Shown here in pieces: positions 23,130 through 32,961 of a stretch of 64,000 bases of DNA. A program made the translations under genes and the position numbers. Location of the stretch: the NCBI GenBank assembly GCA_964019425.1, contig OZ025852.1, positions 378,501-442,500 of the forward strand. The letters are read 5' to 3'. The stretch comes from Flectonema sp. DT1601. Lineage: Eukaryota; Euglenozoa; Diplonemea; Diplonemida; Diplonemidae. The notes beneath the pieces are model-generated. The model saw nothing but the letters and a program-made list of their open reading frames with translations, was not told where the DNA came from and made no database searches. Within the stretch, counting starts at the first letter, position 1; each line of letters starts with the position of its first letter.

Positions 23130-24713
23130 ATGAGACACTTCCTTTTGGTATCGTGTTGTTTATTACTGACGACTGTTTTGGTTCAAGGATCTGATAGGAA
23201 GAATGTTTTATTTATTGCTGTTGATGACTTACGACCTGAACTAAATCACCTGGGACATGAATACATGCACACTCCAAATATTGATAAACTTGCAGCTGAA
23301 GGGACATCATTTCAGAGGGCCTATGTTCAGTACAGTTTTTGTGCACCGAGCAGAAATAGTTTTATGACTGGTAGGAGACCTGATACTACTAAAGCATGGT
23401 CATTCATGAATCATTTTAGACAGGTTGGACCAAATTGGGTTTCAATGCCTGAATTCTTTAAAAACAACGGCTACTACACTGTTGGAACTGGAAAACTATT
23501 TCACAAAGGACTGCCTCCTTCATTTGACGCTCCAAAATCATGGGACGAATACACACACAGTGGTGGATGTAAAGGTAACACTAACGGCTTTCCTATTCTT
23601 GAACCAAACGTGACTAATGTTAAATGCCCACCAGCTACTTCTGACTGTCAAGGAGAGCTTGGTTCTAGTGCAGTTTGGTGTGCTGTCAACACTTCAACAC
23701 TGCAGTATCCATTACAAGACACTGTCACTTTGGAAAGTGCGAAACGGTATTTAAAGAATGCAAAAGATTCTGGTAAAAACTTCTTTTTAGGTGTTGGATT
23801 TCACAAACCTCATCTTCCATGGGTTTATCCCTCTGAGTTTAACGAGACTTATCCACAGCCAGATGAAATTGCAGGACCGAAATATAACACAGTTCCGGAT
23901 GACATGCCTCTGTGTGCTTGGCATGAGAGTGGTTTTAATAATACGTGGGAACGCAGTACTCCGACATACCAAACCTCTGTTTTCCGACGAGCCTATTACA
24001 GTGCTATTACGTATACAGACTATAATGTTGGTGTGTTGTTATCTGAATTAAGTGTTTTGGGATTAGCACATAACACTGTGGTTGCTTTTATTGGCGATCA
24101 TGGATGGCAGCTCGGAGAGATGAATCTCTGGAAGAAAATGACTAATTTTGAACTGGGTGTTCGTGTTCCTTTAATAATTAGAGCTCCGTGGTTACCTAAA
24201 TCTATCGGTATCAAGACGACTGCTTTTGCAGAAGCGGTTGACTTGTATCAGACTCTTGCAGACTTAGCTGGGTTACCTGCTCCAAAAGACAAACTTCAGG
24301 GAACTTCTCTTGCTCTTATCTTGAAAGATGGAATTACTTCTGGTACAGGGATTAAGAATTACACATTCAGTCAGTTTGCGAAGGGTTACGTCTATTCAAA
24401 TGAACTCCATGAGAAGGAACTCTGGTCGGAATGTTCAAAATGCAAACACCCAGACATTGATGTCATGGGCTACAGTGTTCGAAGTGATGATTGGCGTTAC
24501 ACAGAGTGGATTGAATGGAATAAAACCTCCTTCACGCCAATATGGAAACAATTTCATGCTTCAGAACTGTATAATCACACCGGTGATTTCGGAGAAAACT
24601 TTGACGTTAGCACTCCGACAGTTAACATGGCAAATGATCCTTCTTTGAAATCGATAATCTCAGAGTTGAGTTCTGTTCTGAAGGAGCACTTCAGCTCAGA
24701 TCAAACTATTTGA
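23130..24713 (+). CDS. Secreted sulfatase, iduronate-2-sulfatase type
   Basis: The protein has 527 residues, similar to animal IDS (about 550). It has a signal peptide of about 20 residues (MRHFLLVSCCLLLTTVLVQG). NVLFIAVDDLRPELN supplies the metal-binding Asp pair. The CAPSR motif at Cys71 is the site that sulfatase-modifying factor converts to formylglycine. GTGKLFHKG, GFHKPHLPW and GDHGWQLGE are further conserved active-site segments of this subfamily. All key residues are present, so an active lysosomal or secreted enzyme that removes sulfate from a sulfated sugar or similar ester is expected. The exact substrate is not shown by sequence. Several NxS/T glycosylation sequons occur. An acceptor-like CAG ends at 23113. 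Confidence 0.92.
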   Translation: MRHFLLVSCCLLLTTVLVQGSDRKNVLFIAVDDLRPELNHLGHEYMHTPNIDKLAAEGTSFQRAYVQYSFCAPSRNSFMTGRRPDTTKAWSFMNHFRQVGPNWVSMPEFFKNNGYYTVGTGKLFHKGLPPSFDAPKSWDEYTHSGGCKGNTNGFPILEPNVTNVKCPPATSDCQGELGSSAVWCAVNTSTLQYPLQDTVTLESAKRYLKNAKDSGKNFFLGVGFHKPHLPWVYPSEFNETYPQPDEIAGPKYNTVPDDMPLCAWHESGFNNTWERSTPTYQTSVFRRAYYSAITYTDYNVGVLLSELSVLGLAHNTVVAFIGDHGWQLGEMNLWKKMTNFELGVRVPLIIRAPWLPKSIGIKTTAFAEAVDLYQTLADLAGLPAPKDKLQGTSLALILKDGITSGTGIKNYTFSQFAKGYVYSNELHEKELWSECSKCKHPDIDVMGYSVRSDDWRYTEWIEWNKTSFTPIWKQFHASELYNHTGDFGENFDVSTPTVNMANDPSLKSIISELSSVLKEHFSSDQTI

Positions 24714-25292
24714 GTGATGAGCAGCTATCCTTTTGTTTCATCCAATTCTGATTACTGACTTCGTTATGGAGTCAAGTGTCTTTTTGGATAATATTATTTA
24801 TTTTTTAATTTTTTTCTTTTAAAAATTAAAAATTAGTGTAAGAAGGAATACTTATCGTGAATTTGGTGGGTGGAGAAATGATTTTTCACTTGTTCTTCTT
24901 TCGGGTGAGAGGAACTATTTTTTTCTTCTTTTTTTGCCTTAATCATCTCGTGAGAAAAATAATCTCGTGAAATTGGAGATTTTTTTGAAAGAGAAAAAAA
25001 AAAACCCCACTATTCTGTTCAAGAAATATTCCCTTTTTACACTACAAACGTACTCTCACAACATGTGACGTTCGCTCTCTCCATTTTTTTTCCCCCCGCT
25101 CTCTCTTGTGAGTGGCTTATATATACCTGCGGTCACGTTCGACATCGTTAATTGTATAAGCAAACTACTAAATAGACCTTGACGTGGTTTCTATTTCTCT
25201 CTTTCTGTTATAATGAAGACTATCTGACTTCTAGCTGACACTCACAAGTAGTAATGTTAAATTATAATTTTCTAAATAGATTTAATACCAAC
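24714..25292. other. Intergenic with a TATA-like element
   Basis: AT-rich spacer with short homopolymers. TATATATA at 25118-25125 lies ~170 bp before the next ATG, and an acceptor-like TCTAAATAG ends at 25279. Confidence 0.55.
25118..25125 (+). promoter_or_regulatory. Possible TATA box
   Basis: TATATATA in a GC-richer context (GGCTTATATATACCTGCGG), 168 bp upstream of the Cys-rich gene's ATG. It is the best TATA-like candidate next to a gene in the window. Promoter function is inferred. Confidence 0.35.
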
Positions 25293-28200
25293 ATGATAAG
25301 AACTATAATACTCAGTGCATTAATTGCATTGGCGCAGAGTCAGGCATCATGTGGTGGGATTGCTGGTCTTAAATGCCCAATTGGACACAACTGTGTTATG
25401 AACTGCGACAAGACTACTTCCGACTGTATGGGTACCTGTGAAGAAGCAATGCTTCCAACCTGCGCTTCGATGATTTGCAAGGCAGACAGCATCTGTGTTG
25501 ATGACATTGTGAACGGAGCGAAGTGTGTCTCTCTTGTGAAACCAACTTGTGCCACCATTAGATGCGCTCTTGGGTACACGTGCAAGGAGGATGACAAGAT
25601 GAGACCAGAATGTGTATCTGAAAAGCCAACCTGTGCCTCGACTGCTTGCATTGCCACCAGCAGCTGCAAGGAACATCCTACCAGAGGTGCTATTTGTGTT
25701 CCAATTAACCTTCCAACGTGTGCCACTATTGATTGCAAAGGAGGTGCCACGTGTAAGGATGACAAGGACTTCGGTGCTGAGTGTACTTACAACTGTGGTG
25801 GGATTGCTGGTCTTAAATGCCCAATTGGACACAACTGTGTTATGAACTGCGACAAGACTACTTCCGACTGTATGGGTACCTGTGAAGAAGCAATGCTTCC
25901 AACCTGCGCTTCGATGATCTGCAAGGCGGACAGCATCTGTGTTGATGACATTGTGAACGGAGCGAAGTGTGTCTCTCTTGTGAAACCAACTTGTGCCACC
26001 ATTAGATGCGCTCTTGGGTACACGTGCAAGGAGGATGACAAGATGAGACCAGAATGTGTATCTGAGAAGCCAACCTGTGCATCGACTGCTTGCATTGCCA
26101 CCAGCAGCTGCAAGGAACATCCTACCAGAGGTGCTATTTGTGTTCCAACTAACCTTCCAACGTGTGCCACTATTGATTGCAAAGGAGGTGCCACGTGTAA
26201 GGATGACAAGGAATTCGGTGCTGAGTGTACTTACAACTGCTTCACAAAAGAAGTTTGGACTACTGAGAAATCAAAGTGGTGCTGTGCCAATGAGAAGATG
26301 GGATGTTCGACTCCTCCGTTGCCTCTCCCAACGTGCGGTGGGATTGCTGGAATTCGTTGCCTTGCTGGATTTGAATGTTTGACTAACTGTGATGGTATTA
26401 CTGACTGTATGGGTGTTTGTGAAAAGATAAGCATTCCTGCTGAAGGAAAACTCTGTAAGACCAGCAGTGACTGCGCAGAAGATGAGTATTGCAGACTAGC
26501 TCAGTTGAGTTCTTTCGATTGCGGTGATCAAATGGTATGCACTCCCAGAGCAAAGGAAGGCGATTCATGTGGTGGATTCATGAATCCTTGTAACTTCAAC
26601 GTTTGTTTATCATCTCTGAAGTGTGTTTACCGAATGATCCCTGACGCTCCTGGAACTTGTCTGAAGCCAACACTCGCCGTCGGTGATGTTTGTCGAGAAG
26701 AAGACGAAGTACTGATGTGGGAGGTGATGGATCGCAGTTCTGACTGTCCGAAAGGAACAAAATGCGTAATGGAAGAGTCGTCAAAGAAATGGACATGTGC
26801 AGAGAGCATGGTTGCACGTTGCAGTCCGATGTCATGTGGTGACGAAGAGAAGTGTGTAATTCAAGATGGAAAGGTGACATGCGTTGGACCGAAGGTTGAC
26901 AACAAGTGCGATCTAAAGATGGAGGAGTTGGTGCTCTGCGGTGCTGGTAGTGTTTGTAAGAAGGGATACTCATGTACTGGATGTCAGCAGACTTGTTCAT
27001 GTGATTCGAATGGTAAGAAAGTCTGTTCAAAAGACTGTAGACGGACTTGTGAGAAGATTGAAGACAAGACTGACTGTATGACGGAATCAATCTCTGAATG
27101 GAAAACATTAGGTTGTAAGACTTACAGCTGCTTTGGATTTGTCAAATCTCCATCAGTTGAAGAGATGAAGTACTGCTGTGAGAAGACAGGTCGCTATTGT
27201 AAGGTTCATGAGGAGGAAAAGTTCAACTGCAAGTCTGACCCGAAGGGTTGGTTGTTCGCACAGCGTAAGTGGTGCTGCGAACAGGAGGAAGTGGGATGTC
27301 CTGTTTCAGAATTTGATTGTAGTGTACCAGATGACTCAAAGCAGATTATTATGAATGCTGATGGACTTCTTCAGACTTCAGTTGTTGATGTTGAGTTGTG
27401 GGATGAGAAGAAGAGCAGCTACTGCTGCAAGTATTTCCAAGTTGGGTGTCCAGCTGAAAAGGATCTCTTTGATTGCGATTGGAGCCAAATGACATTCGCT
27501 CCATGGAGTGAAGAACAGTCAGAGTGGTGTTGTGAAGTAAAGGGAATGAGGTGTCCTATCATCGAACCAGTTATTGTTGATGAGCAAGACTTGGAAAAGT
27601 GTCAAGCGAAGAGCAGCGAGCGTGCGACATGGGATGAAGAAACCAGGGCATACTGCTGTCTCTTTGAAGGAGCTGGATGTGCAACTGAGAAATATGATTG
27701 CTATGGTGACAGCAGAACTGTGTCTGAGTGGAGTTCCGAACAACAAGAATGGTGCTGCAACGAAGAAAACATTGGATGCAAGGTTGACTGCAGAGCTCCA
27801 GCTGACCTCATCACAAGCGAACTGGACAAGCAGCACTGTTGTGAATCGAAGGGACTTCACTGCTTGTTTGTGTCGATTGAAGATGAGGAAGACGAAGAAG
27901 CAGACGAAATGGTCCACAAGAAATCATTTCGCCTTTCATTCAAAGGATCTATTACTAAGATAAATGAAAACCCAAAACGTTTCTTAAAGAAACTGAGAAG
28001 AACTATCTTACGTGTCGCTAAAGGAGTGAAGCCATCTGGTTTAATGATTAAGTACATCGGAGGACTAATGAAAGACAATGTGATCCCTCCACAAGATGCT
28101 CGTCAGAGATGGGGAACTTCATTCCCAATATCATGGAACAAAAAGTTCATTTCTGAAGAAGAGCAATTGACTCGTAGCATTGCAACTCTTGGGCATGGTG

Positions 28201-28622
28201 TAAGTTCTGTTAGTGAACAAAAATCGCTTGGAAGTGAAGGAGCTTTCGTAGAGTTTTCAATCCGAGACATGAACGAGTTAGTAGTTGACAAGGGATCAGA
28301 ACTACTGGGAAGTGCTGTTGACGAATCCCGTGTGGGAGGTGGTTTATTAAGAAACAACGGTGATGGCAGTACTATGATTTTGGAACCAGTCGGAAAGGGA
28401 ATGGATGAACTTCCTGAAAACCAGAACAAAGAAACTTCAAAAGACGATAGCAATTCAGTTCTATTTATTATCGTGGGTGTTCTGACTGCTCTCTGCATGG
28501 GAGGTACTGTCGGGCTCATAATTTATAAAAGACGTCCGGGTAGAATCGAACATGATGCCAATAATCTTTCCCTCATGGAAGAGGTGAACTCACCACAGCC
28601 ATCTGAGGATGTACTTTTCTGA
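25293..28622 (+). CDS. Cys-rich type I membrane protein with 'WCC' modules
   Basis: The start at 25293 gives a typical signal peptide (MIRTIILSALIALAQSQA); the in-frame ATG at 25254 would add a polar extension. The protein has 1109 residues. It begins with two near-identical 148-residue Cys-rich units (coded by 25350-25793 and 25794-26237), then a diverged third copy (CGGIAGIRCLAGFEC). Next come Cys-rich spacers and about eight modules of W-x(3)-[EQ]-x(2)-[WY]CC-x(5-6)-GC type (for example WSEEQSEWCCEVKGMRCP). A basic helical segment follows, then a membrane helix (~1053-1076) and a short tail. 'W...K..WCC....GC' modules are known from proteins of dinoflagellates and other protists, with no defined function. 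A disulfide-rich surface or wall protein is inferred. Confidence 0.87.
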   Translation: MIRTIILSALIALAQSQASCGGIAGLKCPIGHNCVMNCDKTTSDCMGTCEEAMLPTCASMICKADSICVDDIVNGAKCVSLVKPTCATIRCALGYTCKEDDKMRPECVSEKPTCASTACIATSSCKEHPTRGAICVPINLPTCATIDCKGGATCKDDKDFGAECTYNCGGIAGLKCPIGHNCVMNCDKTTSDCMGTCEEAMLPTCASMICKADSICVDDIVNGAKCVSLVKPTCATIRCALGYTCKEDDKMRPECVSEKPTCASTACIATSSCKEHPTRGAICVPTNLPTCATIDCKGGATCKDDKEFGAECTYNCFTKEVWTTEKSKWCCANEKMGCSTPPLPLPTCGGIAGIRCLAGFECLTNCDGITDCMGVCEKISIPAEGKLCKTSSDCAEDEYCRLAQLSSFDCGDQMVCTPRAKEGDSCGGFMNPCNFNVCLSSLKCVYRMIPDAPGTCLKPTLAVGDVCREEDEVLMWEVMDRSSDCPKGTKCVMEESSKKWTCAESMVARCSPMSCGDEEKCVIQDGKVTCVGPKVDNKCDLKMEELVLCGAGSVCKKGYSCTGCQQTCSCDSNGKKVCSKDCRRTCEKIEDKTDCMTESISEWKTLGCKTYSCFGFVKSPSVEEMKYCCEKTGRYCKVHEEEKFNCKSDPKGWLFAQRKWCCEQEEVGCPVSEFDCSVPDDSKQIIMNADGLLQTSVVDVELWDEKKSSYCCKYFQVGCPAEKDLFDCDWSQMTFAPWSEEQSEWCCEVKGMRCPIIEPVIVDEQDLEKCQAKSSERATWDEETRAYCCLFEGAGCATEKYDCYGDSRTVSEWSSEQQEWCCNEENIGCKVDCRAPADLITSELDKQHCCESKGLHCLFVSIEDEEDEEADEMVHKKSFRLSFKGSITKINENPKRFLKKLRRTILRVAKGVKPSGLMIKYIGGLMKDNVIPPQDARQRWGTSFPISWNKKFISEEEQLTRSIATLGHGVSSVSEQKSLGSEGAFVEFSIRDMNELVVDKGSELLGSAVDESRVGGGLLRNNGDGSTMILEPVGKGMDELPENQNKETSKDDSNSVLFIIVGVLTALCMGGTVGLIIYKRRPGRIEHDANNLSLMEEVNSPQPSEDVLF
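25350..26237 (+). repeat. 444-bp in-frame tandem duplication
   Basis: Two 444-bp units (25350-25793 and 25794-26237) differ at roughly ten positions by eye, most of them silent. A recent internal duplication in the Cys-rich gene. Confidence 0.9.
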
Positions 28623-29570
28623 AAAACTTCACTCTGTCGCAACTTCCCCTTCCCCATTTACGATGCGTGTTAGCCTTGATTTATTTATCCAAGTTCCCAG
28701 TATTATAAGCCTCTATTGATATTTTCTTTCTTACTAACTTACTTATAAATGAACATTTTTTTTATGAAAGTCATTTTTCTTCCTTTCTTATTAAAAGCGA
28801 TTTAATTATCGGTTTCCTTACTATTCCCCTGATTTCCTTTTTTTTTGTTTTTTGTTTTTTTGATTTTTCTTCTTCTTTTTTTTCTTTTTTTTTCTTTTCG
28901 AAACTGATGAAAAAAAAAAAAAAAAAAAGAATTGAAACTAAGAAATACTGAAAGTAACATATCAAAGTCTGTTTGCTCTCATTGAGTACGTTATCTTATC
29001 TGTTTCACTTCGATGACTTCAGCGACAAACATAGTGGCTCACATCGGTACAACTATTCTTGTGCTGGATTGAAGCCCACTGAGATGGAGCGTTATGCCAA
29101 AGTCGTGGACGAAAAGATGGTTTTTTTGCTTCAATTGCATTGCAGGCTGGACGCAAAGAAAAAAAAAAAAAAAACAGTTTTAGTTTTATTATGCAGTTGT
29201 ATCTGAGCAGCTGTATCCTCCCTTTCTCCCTTTCCTCCTTTCTTCCTTTCTCTGATGCTTTCAGTTGTTTACCCGCATCTTGCTGTAGCATGTGCCGTGG
29301 GGCGTTCTCCATCTTGCATCTGTAAGACAATGATGTTTTGGGTTTTGTATTTATATTTAATATTGCCCATTCTCAAAACCAGAAACAGAGGATTTGCCAA
29401 AACCAAACAGTTTCTTATACGAAAGAGGGCAACCCTAAGCTACAGATACGTAACTATAAATCTTTTAATACGTTTCTTCTAACAGAATGCTAATTTGAAA
29501 ATGTTGAGAGTGACTGAATATATGACAAATCTTTAATTATAAACATATCTCTTTCAGCAGGAAGGCTTTT
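28623..29570. other. Intergenic
   Basis: T-rich, then A-rich runs. A small open frame at 28973-29206 has a partly protein-like middle (KPTEMERYAKVVDEKMV) but runs into a poly(A) tract and is not supported as a gene. An acceptor-like CTTTCAGCAG ends at 29560. Confidence 0.5.
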
Positions 29571-32500
29571 ATGTACCGTCCTCATGCTGGACGAGCACTT
29601 GGAAACCCAGATGACATTGTAAAGGGGTTGGAGGATGAGGTTTTACGTCTCAAGGAACAGCTTCTTTCTGCAAAAGGTAATTGCAAAGTATCGGAAGATG
29701 AAAATCAAGTGATGAGACAGAAGTATAATAAAATGTTAACATTAGTAAAAGGAGAGCGACAGAACATCGAATCAATCCCAGCAAGACTACTCGCACCCGA
29801 CAAGGGTGTTGAAAATTTCATACACGACTTACAAGGTAAAGTCCAACAGTTAAAAAAGAAAAATAGAACTCTTCTGGACAGCAACACAAAATTAAAAGAA
29901 AAATCAAAAACAGCAGGACGAGGTGTACTACCGAGATATTTAAATAGAAAGACTATCAAGGTACCAGAACCTATACACTCGTCACCAATACAGCAAGTCA
30001 ACTCAGCAACCATAGGTACCTCACCACGAATCGTAAATTTCAGTAATGTCCATACAAGTCCGAGAACGGTGACACCATTGGCACCGTCATCATTACAACA
30101 ATCTCATCACAAAGATAGTTCGAATCCACCTCCGTTTGCACTTGATAGTGCTGGTCAGAATAGATCTTATGTTCATGTTCAACATCTTGTTGAAGGTGAT
30201 CTTGGAAATATAAACAGATCTGAGTACCCTCCTCCTCAACAGATTCTTCACGATGATCAAATTACTGACTCAAGAATTAATCAGTTGTTGTCTTCATCGG
30301 AAGCAGCAATCCAAGAAAAGAGTTCAGTCATCTCTCATCTTGAATCTCTCGTCATAGCCCTTAAAGATAAATTAATTGAATCAGAACAGGCTATACTTGA
30401 ACAACGTGATTGCGTCTTATCAACAGAAGTAGAGAGAGACACTGCCGTTAAAAACAGAGATATCTCGTATCGAGAGAGAGACTTACTTGTTAGTGAACGC
30501 GATCATGCGGTTTCAATGAAAATTAAAATTGAAAAAAATACGACAAATCTAGAACAAGAGCTTTCATCATTACAACAAGACAGATCAAGGATAAGAGAAG
30601 AGCTGGATACACTCACTGATAGACATAGAAAAGAAAGATCACGATGGGAAGATAATGAAGGTACTAGATTAGAGACTCTCGATAGTCTTTCCAAAACATT
30701 AAAAGAAAAGACAGCAGCGTTAGTAATTCTTGATAACAAGTACAGAGATCTCGAAGATAAATCATCAAAATTAACATCAACAAACTTAGACATGCTCCAA
30801 GAAATGGAATCACTTCATCATCAACTAAACCGACATAGAATCTCACAGAGAGACCAAGAACTTGAACTGATCCGATTAAAGTGTGAGGGTGAGTCATCAA
30901 CAGCAAGTGTTGAACAATACAACAGACTCCGAGAAGAGTATTTAATACTTCAAAAGGAACACTCCGTCGCCGTTGATAGAATATTAGAAACCCGAAACAT
31001 AACTGAGCAACAAGTCCGTTCAGAGCATACTGAAGAAGTTTCTGATCTAAAAAAAAAAATTGTGAAATGGGAAGCAGCTTCAAAATCACAATTCTTAGAA
31101 CACCACAAAGACCTTCTTCGAATTCAGCAGTTGGAAGAAAAACATTCAACAAGTGAAGCAGCAGCTGCATCACTGACGGGTCAATTACAGGCATCAAACG
31201 ATGAACTTGAACTTCACAAGCAGAAAATATCACTTCTACTGCAAGCTAAGTCTGCTGACGGAGTCTCTGTCTTGGATGGTACTAATTTAAAAGAGGTAAT
31301 GGCTGCCTTAGAATTAGTTAAACGATCACAAGGAATGAAGACAATGACAGACATGGTAAAGGAATTCACTAAAGAGGAACGAGAAGACGTTCTCATTACT
31401 CAAAAGAATGAAATCGATTCGTTAAAACGAGAGCTGACGGTATTGACGAGTAACAACAAACAACTCAAAGCACAATTAGAAACACTCGCTCACTCAGCGG
31501 ATGATCATATTGCAAGAATGGGAAATAGAGTGAAAGAGGTTGAGAAAACTCAACAGAAAAATCAAAAAGAATCTGAAGCCATACTAAATGTACAAACAGC
31601 TCAGATAAGTAGTTTAGTTCAAACGATTCAACGCAAACCTAGTAAGGCTGAATCTGTTATGTCAACTTTGACATTAGATTCTGATGTTGGAGATGATAAC
31701 ATTTTACAAGTCTCACTTGGTGTTTGTCAATTCTTTTCAAATATCCAATCTGAAACTGTAGCTGTCGCACTCGATTTTTTCACTTTTGAAACCGTCGCGA
31801 CGATCGACACATTTCGAATTCCGGAGTCTGGTCCAAGCCAACCCACATACAATTTTGATACCCATTTTATCTTCCGTCTTTCAGGCCAAGATGGGTCTGA
31901 TCTTAATCGATATCTTCATTGCCATAATTCAACTTTATCATTGACTTCTAATAACGGAAACATTAAAGTCGGAAACGCCCTACTCAACTGTAGTCAGTTA
32001 ATTGGTCTTTCTGGAAGGATATCAGCTTCTGGAAGAATAAGTCTTCGTGATAGTGTGAATACAGGGAAGACAATTGGGTTTATTGACGTTGAATTACGGC
32101 TTAAGAAACCATTACCTGAAGAATGGATTCGTGGGGAGCATATAAATGAACCGCTTGATGGTATTCGTCAGGATGTTGTGATTCCAGGATCTGTGTCTGT
32201 ATCTCGACAGATTGAAATTAAAAATAATTTGGATGACGTGATTGGAATCAGAGTTGAGATCGCTGACCTGAGCCTCATAACTTCAGCAAAGGTGTCAATC
32301 TATTGCTGTGTTTGTGGAGTTGATGTTTGGTTCATTCAATCAGAAGGCGAACCAACTAAAAATCCAACATTCACACTCCAATCCCATCTACAATCAATCT
32401 CACCTCCAACATCAAGAGATGAAATGAACTTATTACAACAACCCATTCCATTTGTCCTATTCGATGATACAAAACAAGAAGTCACCGACTGCATCGGAAG

Positions 32501-32636
32501 CACTACATTCTCTCCAATTCCGTTACTGCAAGGAGCACATTGTAAGGCATCAGGTCCAGTTAATTTCTTTGACTCATCCCGTGTTGATGTTGGTACTCTG
32601 TTTATAAAACTTACATGGCAATTAAAAGACGAATAA
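29571..32636 (+). CDS. RPGRIP1/RPGRIP1L-like ciliary transition-zone protein
   Basis: The protein has 1021 residues. Residues ~15-110 match the conserved N-terminal coiled coil of the family (KYNKMLTLVKGER, then FIHDLQGKVQQLKKKNR). A long coiled coil runs over ~230-690. A C2 domain at ~705-850 has the family's layout (FFTFETVATIDTF ... PTYNFDTHFIF ... GFIDVELRLKKPLPEEW). A second C2-like domain fills ~870-1021. In animals RPGRIP1L anchors the transition-zone gate at the ciliary base and binds NPHP4 and RPGR. A homolog here implies the organism builds cilia. The assignment is from remembered family features, not a search. A pyrimidine tract and acceptor-like CAGCAG end at 29560. Confidence 0.75.
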   Translation: MYRPHAGRALGNPDDIVKGLEDEVLRLKEQLLSAKGNCKVSEDENQVMRQKYNKMLTLVKGERQNIESIPARLLAPDKGVENFIHDLQGKVQQLKKKNRTLLDSNTKLKEKSKTAGRGVLPRYLNRKTIKVPEPIHSSPIQQVNSATIGTSPRIVNFSNVHTSPRTVTPLAPSSLQQSHHKDSSNPPPFALDSAGQNRSYVHVQHLVEGDLGNINRSEYPPPQQILHDDQITDSRINQLLSSSEAAIQEKSSVISHLESLVIALKDKLIESEQAILEQRDCVLSTEVERDTAVKNRDISYRERDLLVSERDHAVSMKIKIEKNTTNLEQELSSLQQDRSRIREELDTLTDRHRKERSRWEDNEGTRLETLDSLSKTLKEKTAALVILDNKYRDLEDKSSKLTSTNLDMLQEMESLHHQLNRHRISQRDQELELIRLKCEGESSTASVEQYNRLREEYLILQKEHSVAVDRILETRNITEQQVRSEHTEEVSDLKKKIVKWEAASKSQFLEHHKDLLRIQQLEEKHSTSEAAAASLTGQLQASNDELELHKQKISLLLQAKSADGVSVLDGTNLKEVMAALELVKRSQGMKTMTDMVKEFTKEEREDVLITQKNEIDSLKRELTVLTSNNKQLKAQLETLAHSADDHIARMGNRVKEVEKTQQKNQKESEAILNVQTAQISSLVQTIQRKPSKAESVMSTLTLDSDVGDDNILQVSLGVCQFFSNIQSETVAVALDFFTFETVATIDTFRIPESGPSQPTYNFDTHFIFRLSGQDGSDLNRYLHCHNSTLSLTSNNGNIKVGNALLNCSQLIGLSGRISASGRISLRDSVNTGKTIGFIDVELRLKKPLPEEWIRGEHINEPLDGIRQDVVIPGSVSVSRQIEIKNNLDDVIGIRVEIADLSLITSAKVSIYCCVCGVDVWFIQSEGEPTKNPTFTLQSHLQSISPPTSRDEMNLLQQPIPFVLFDDTKQEVTDCIGSTTFSPIPLLQGAHCKASGPVNFFDSSRVDVGTLFIKLTWQLKDE

Positions 32637-32961
32637 TCTTACGTGTTGTAGACAACCTTTCTAAATATTTTTTTCGTTCTGGATACTATTTCTGTTTTTT
32701 TTTTTTTTTTTTTTTTTTCCACCCCCTTTGGTTGTAGCCGAAGGGATGGAAAAAAAAGAAAAAATCCTACCAACCATTTCTTTGCATCATTGCTTTTAAG
32801 TAATTATTTGTCAAAGAGAAAAGAAGAGGGGGGAGACACCACTTAGATAGATACTATTTTCATCGATTAATCAAATCTAGTCTTCTTTTTTTTTTTTTTA
32901 ATGTTCATTATTTCCCTATTAACAGGTTTGATTGGTTAAGAATTGATGTAACAGACCACTG
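32637..32961. other. Intergenic
   Basis: Poly(T) run near 32695-32718 and a pyrimidine tract. Acceptor-like CTATTAACAG ends at 32925. Nothing else is seen. Confidence 0.6.

Noticed and set aside
25340-26209. Minus-strand frames across the Cys-rich gene
   Set aside because: Duplicated shadows of the 444-bp repeat; no start context or protein-like composition.
28973-29206. Small frame with KPTEMERYAKVVDEKMV
   Set aside because: Slightly protein-like, but ends in poly-Lys from a homopolymer and lacks a credible start; could be an untranslated region.
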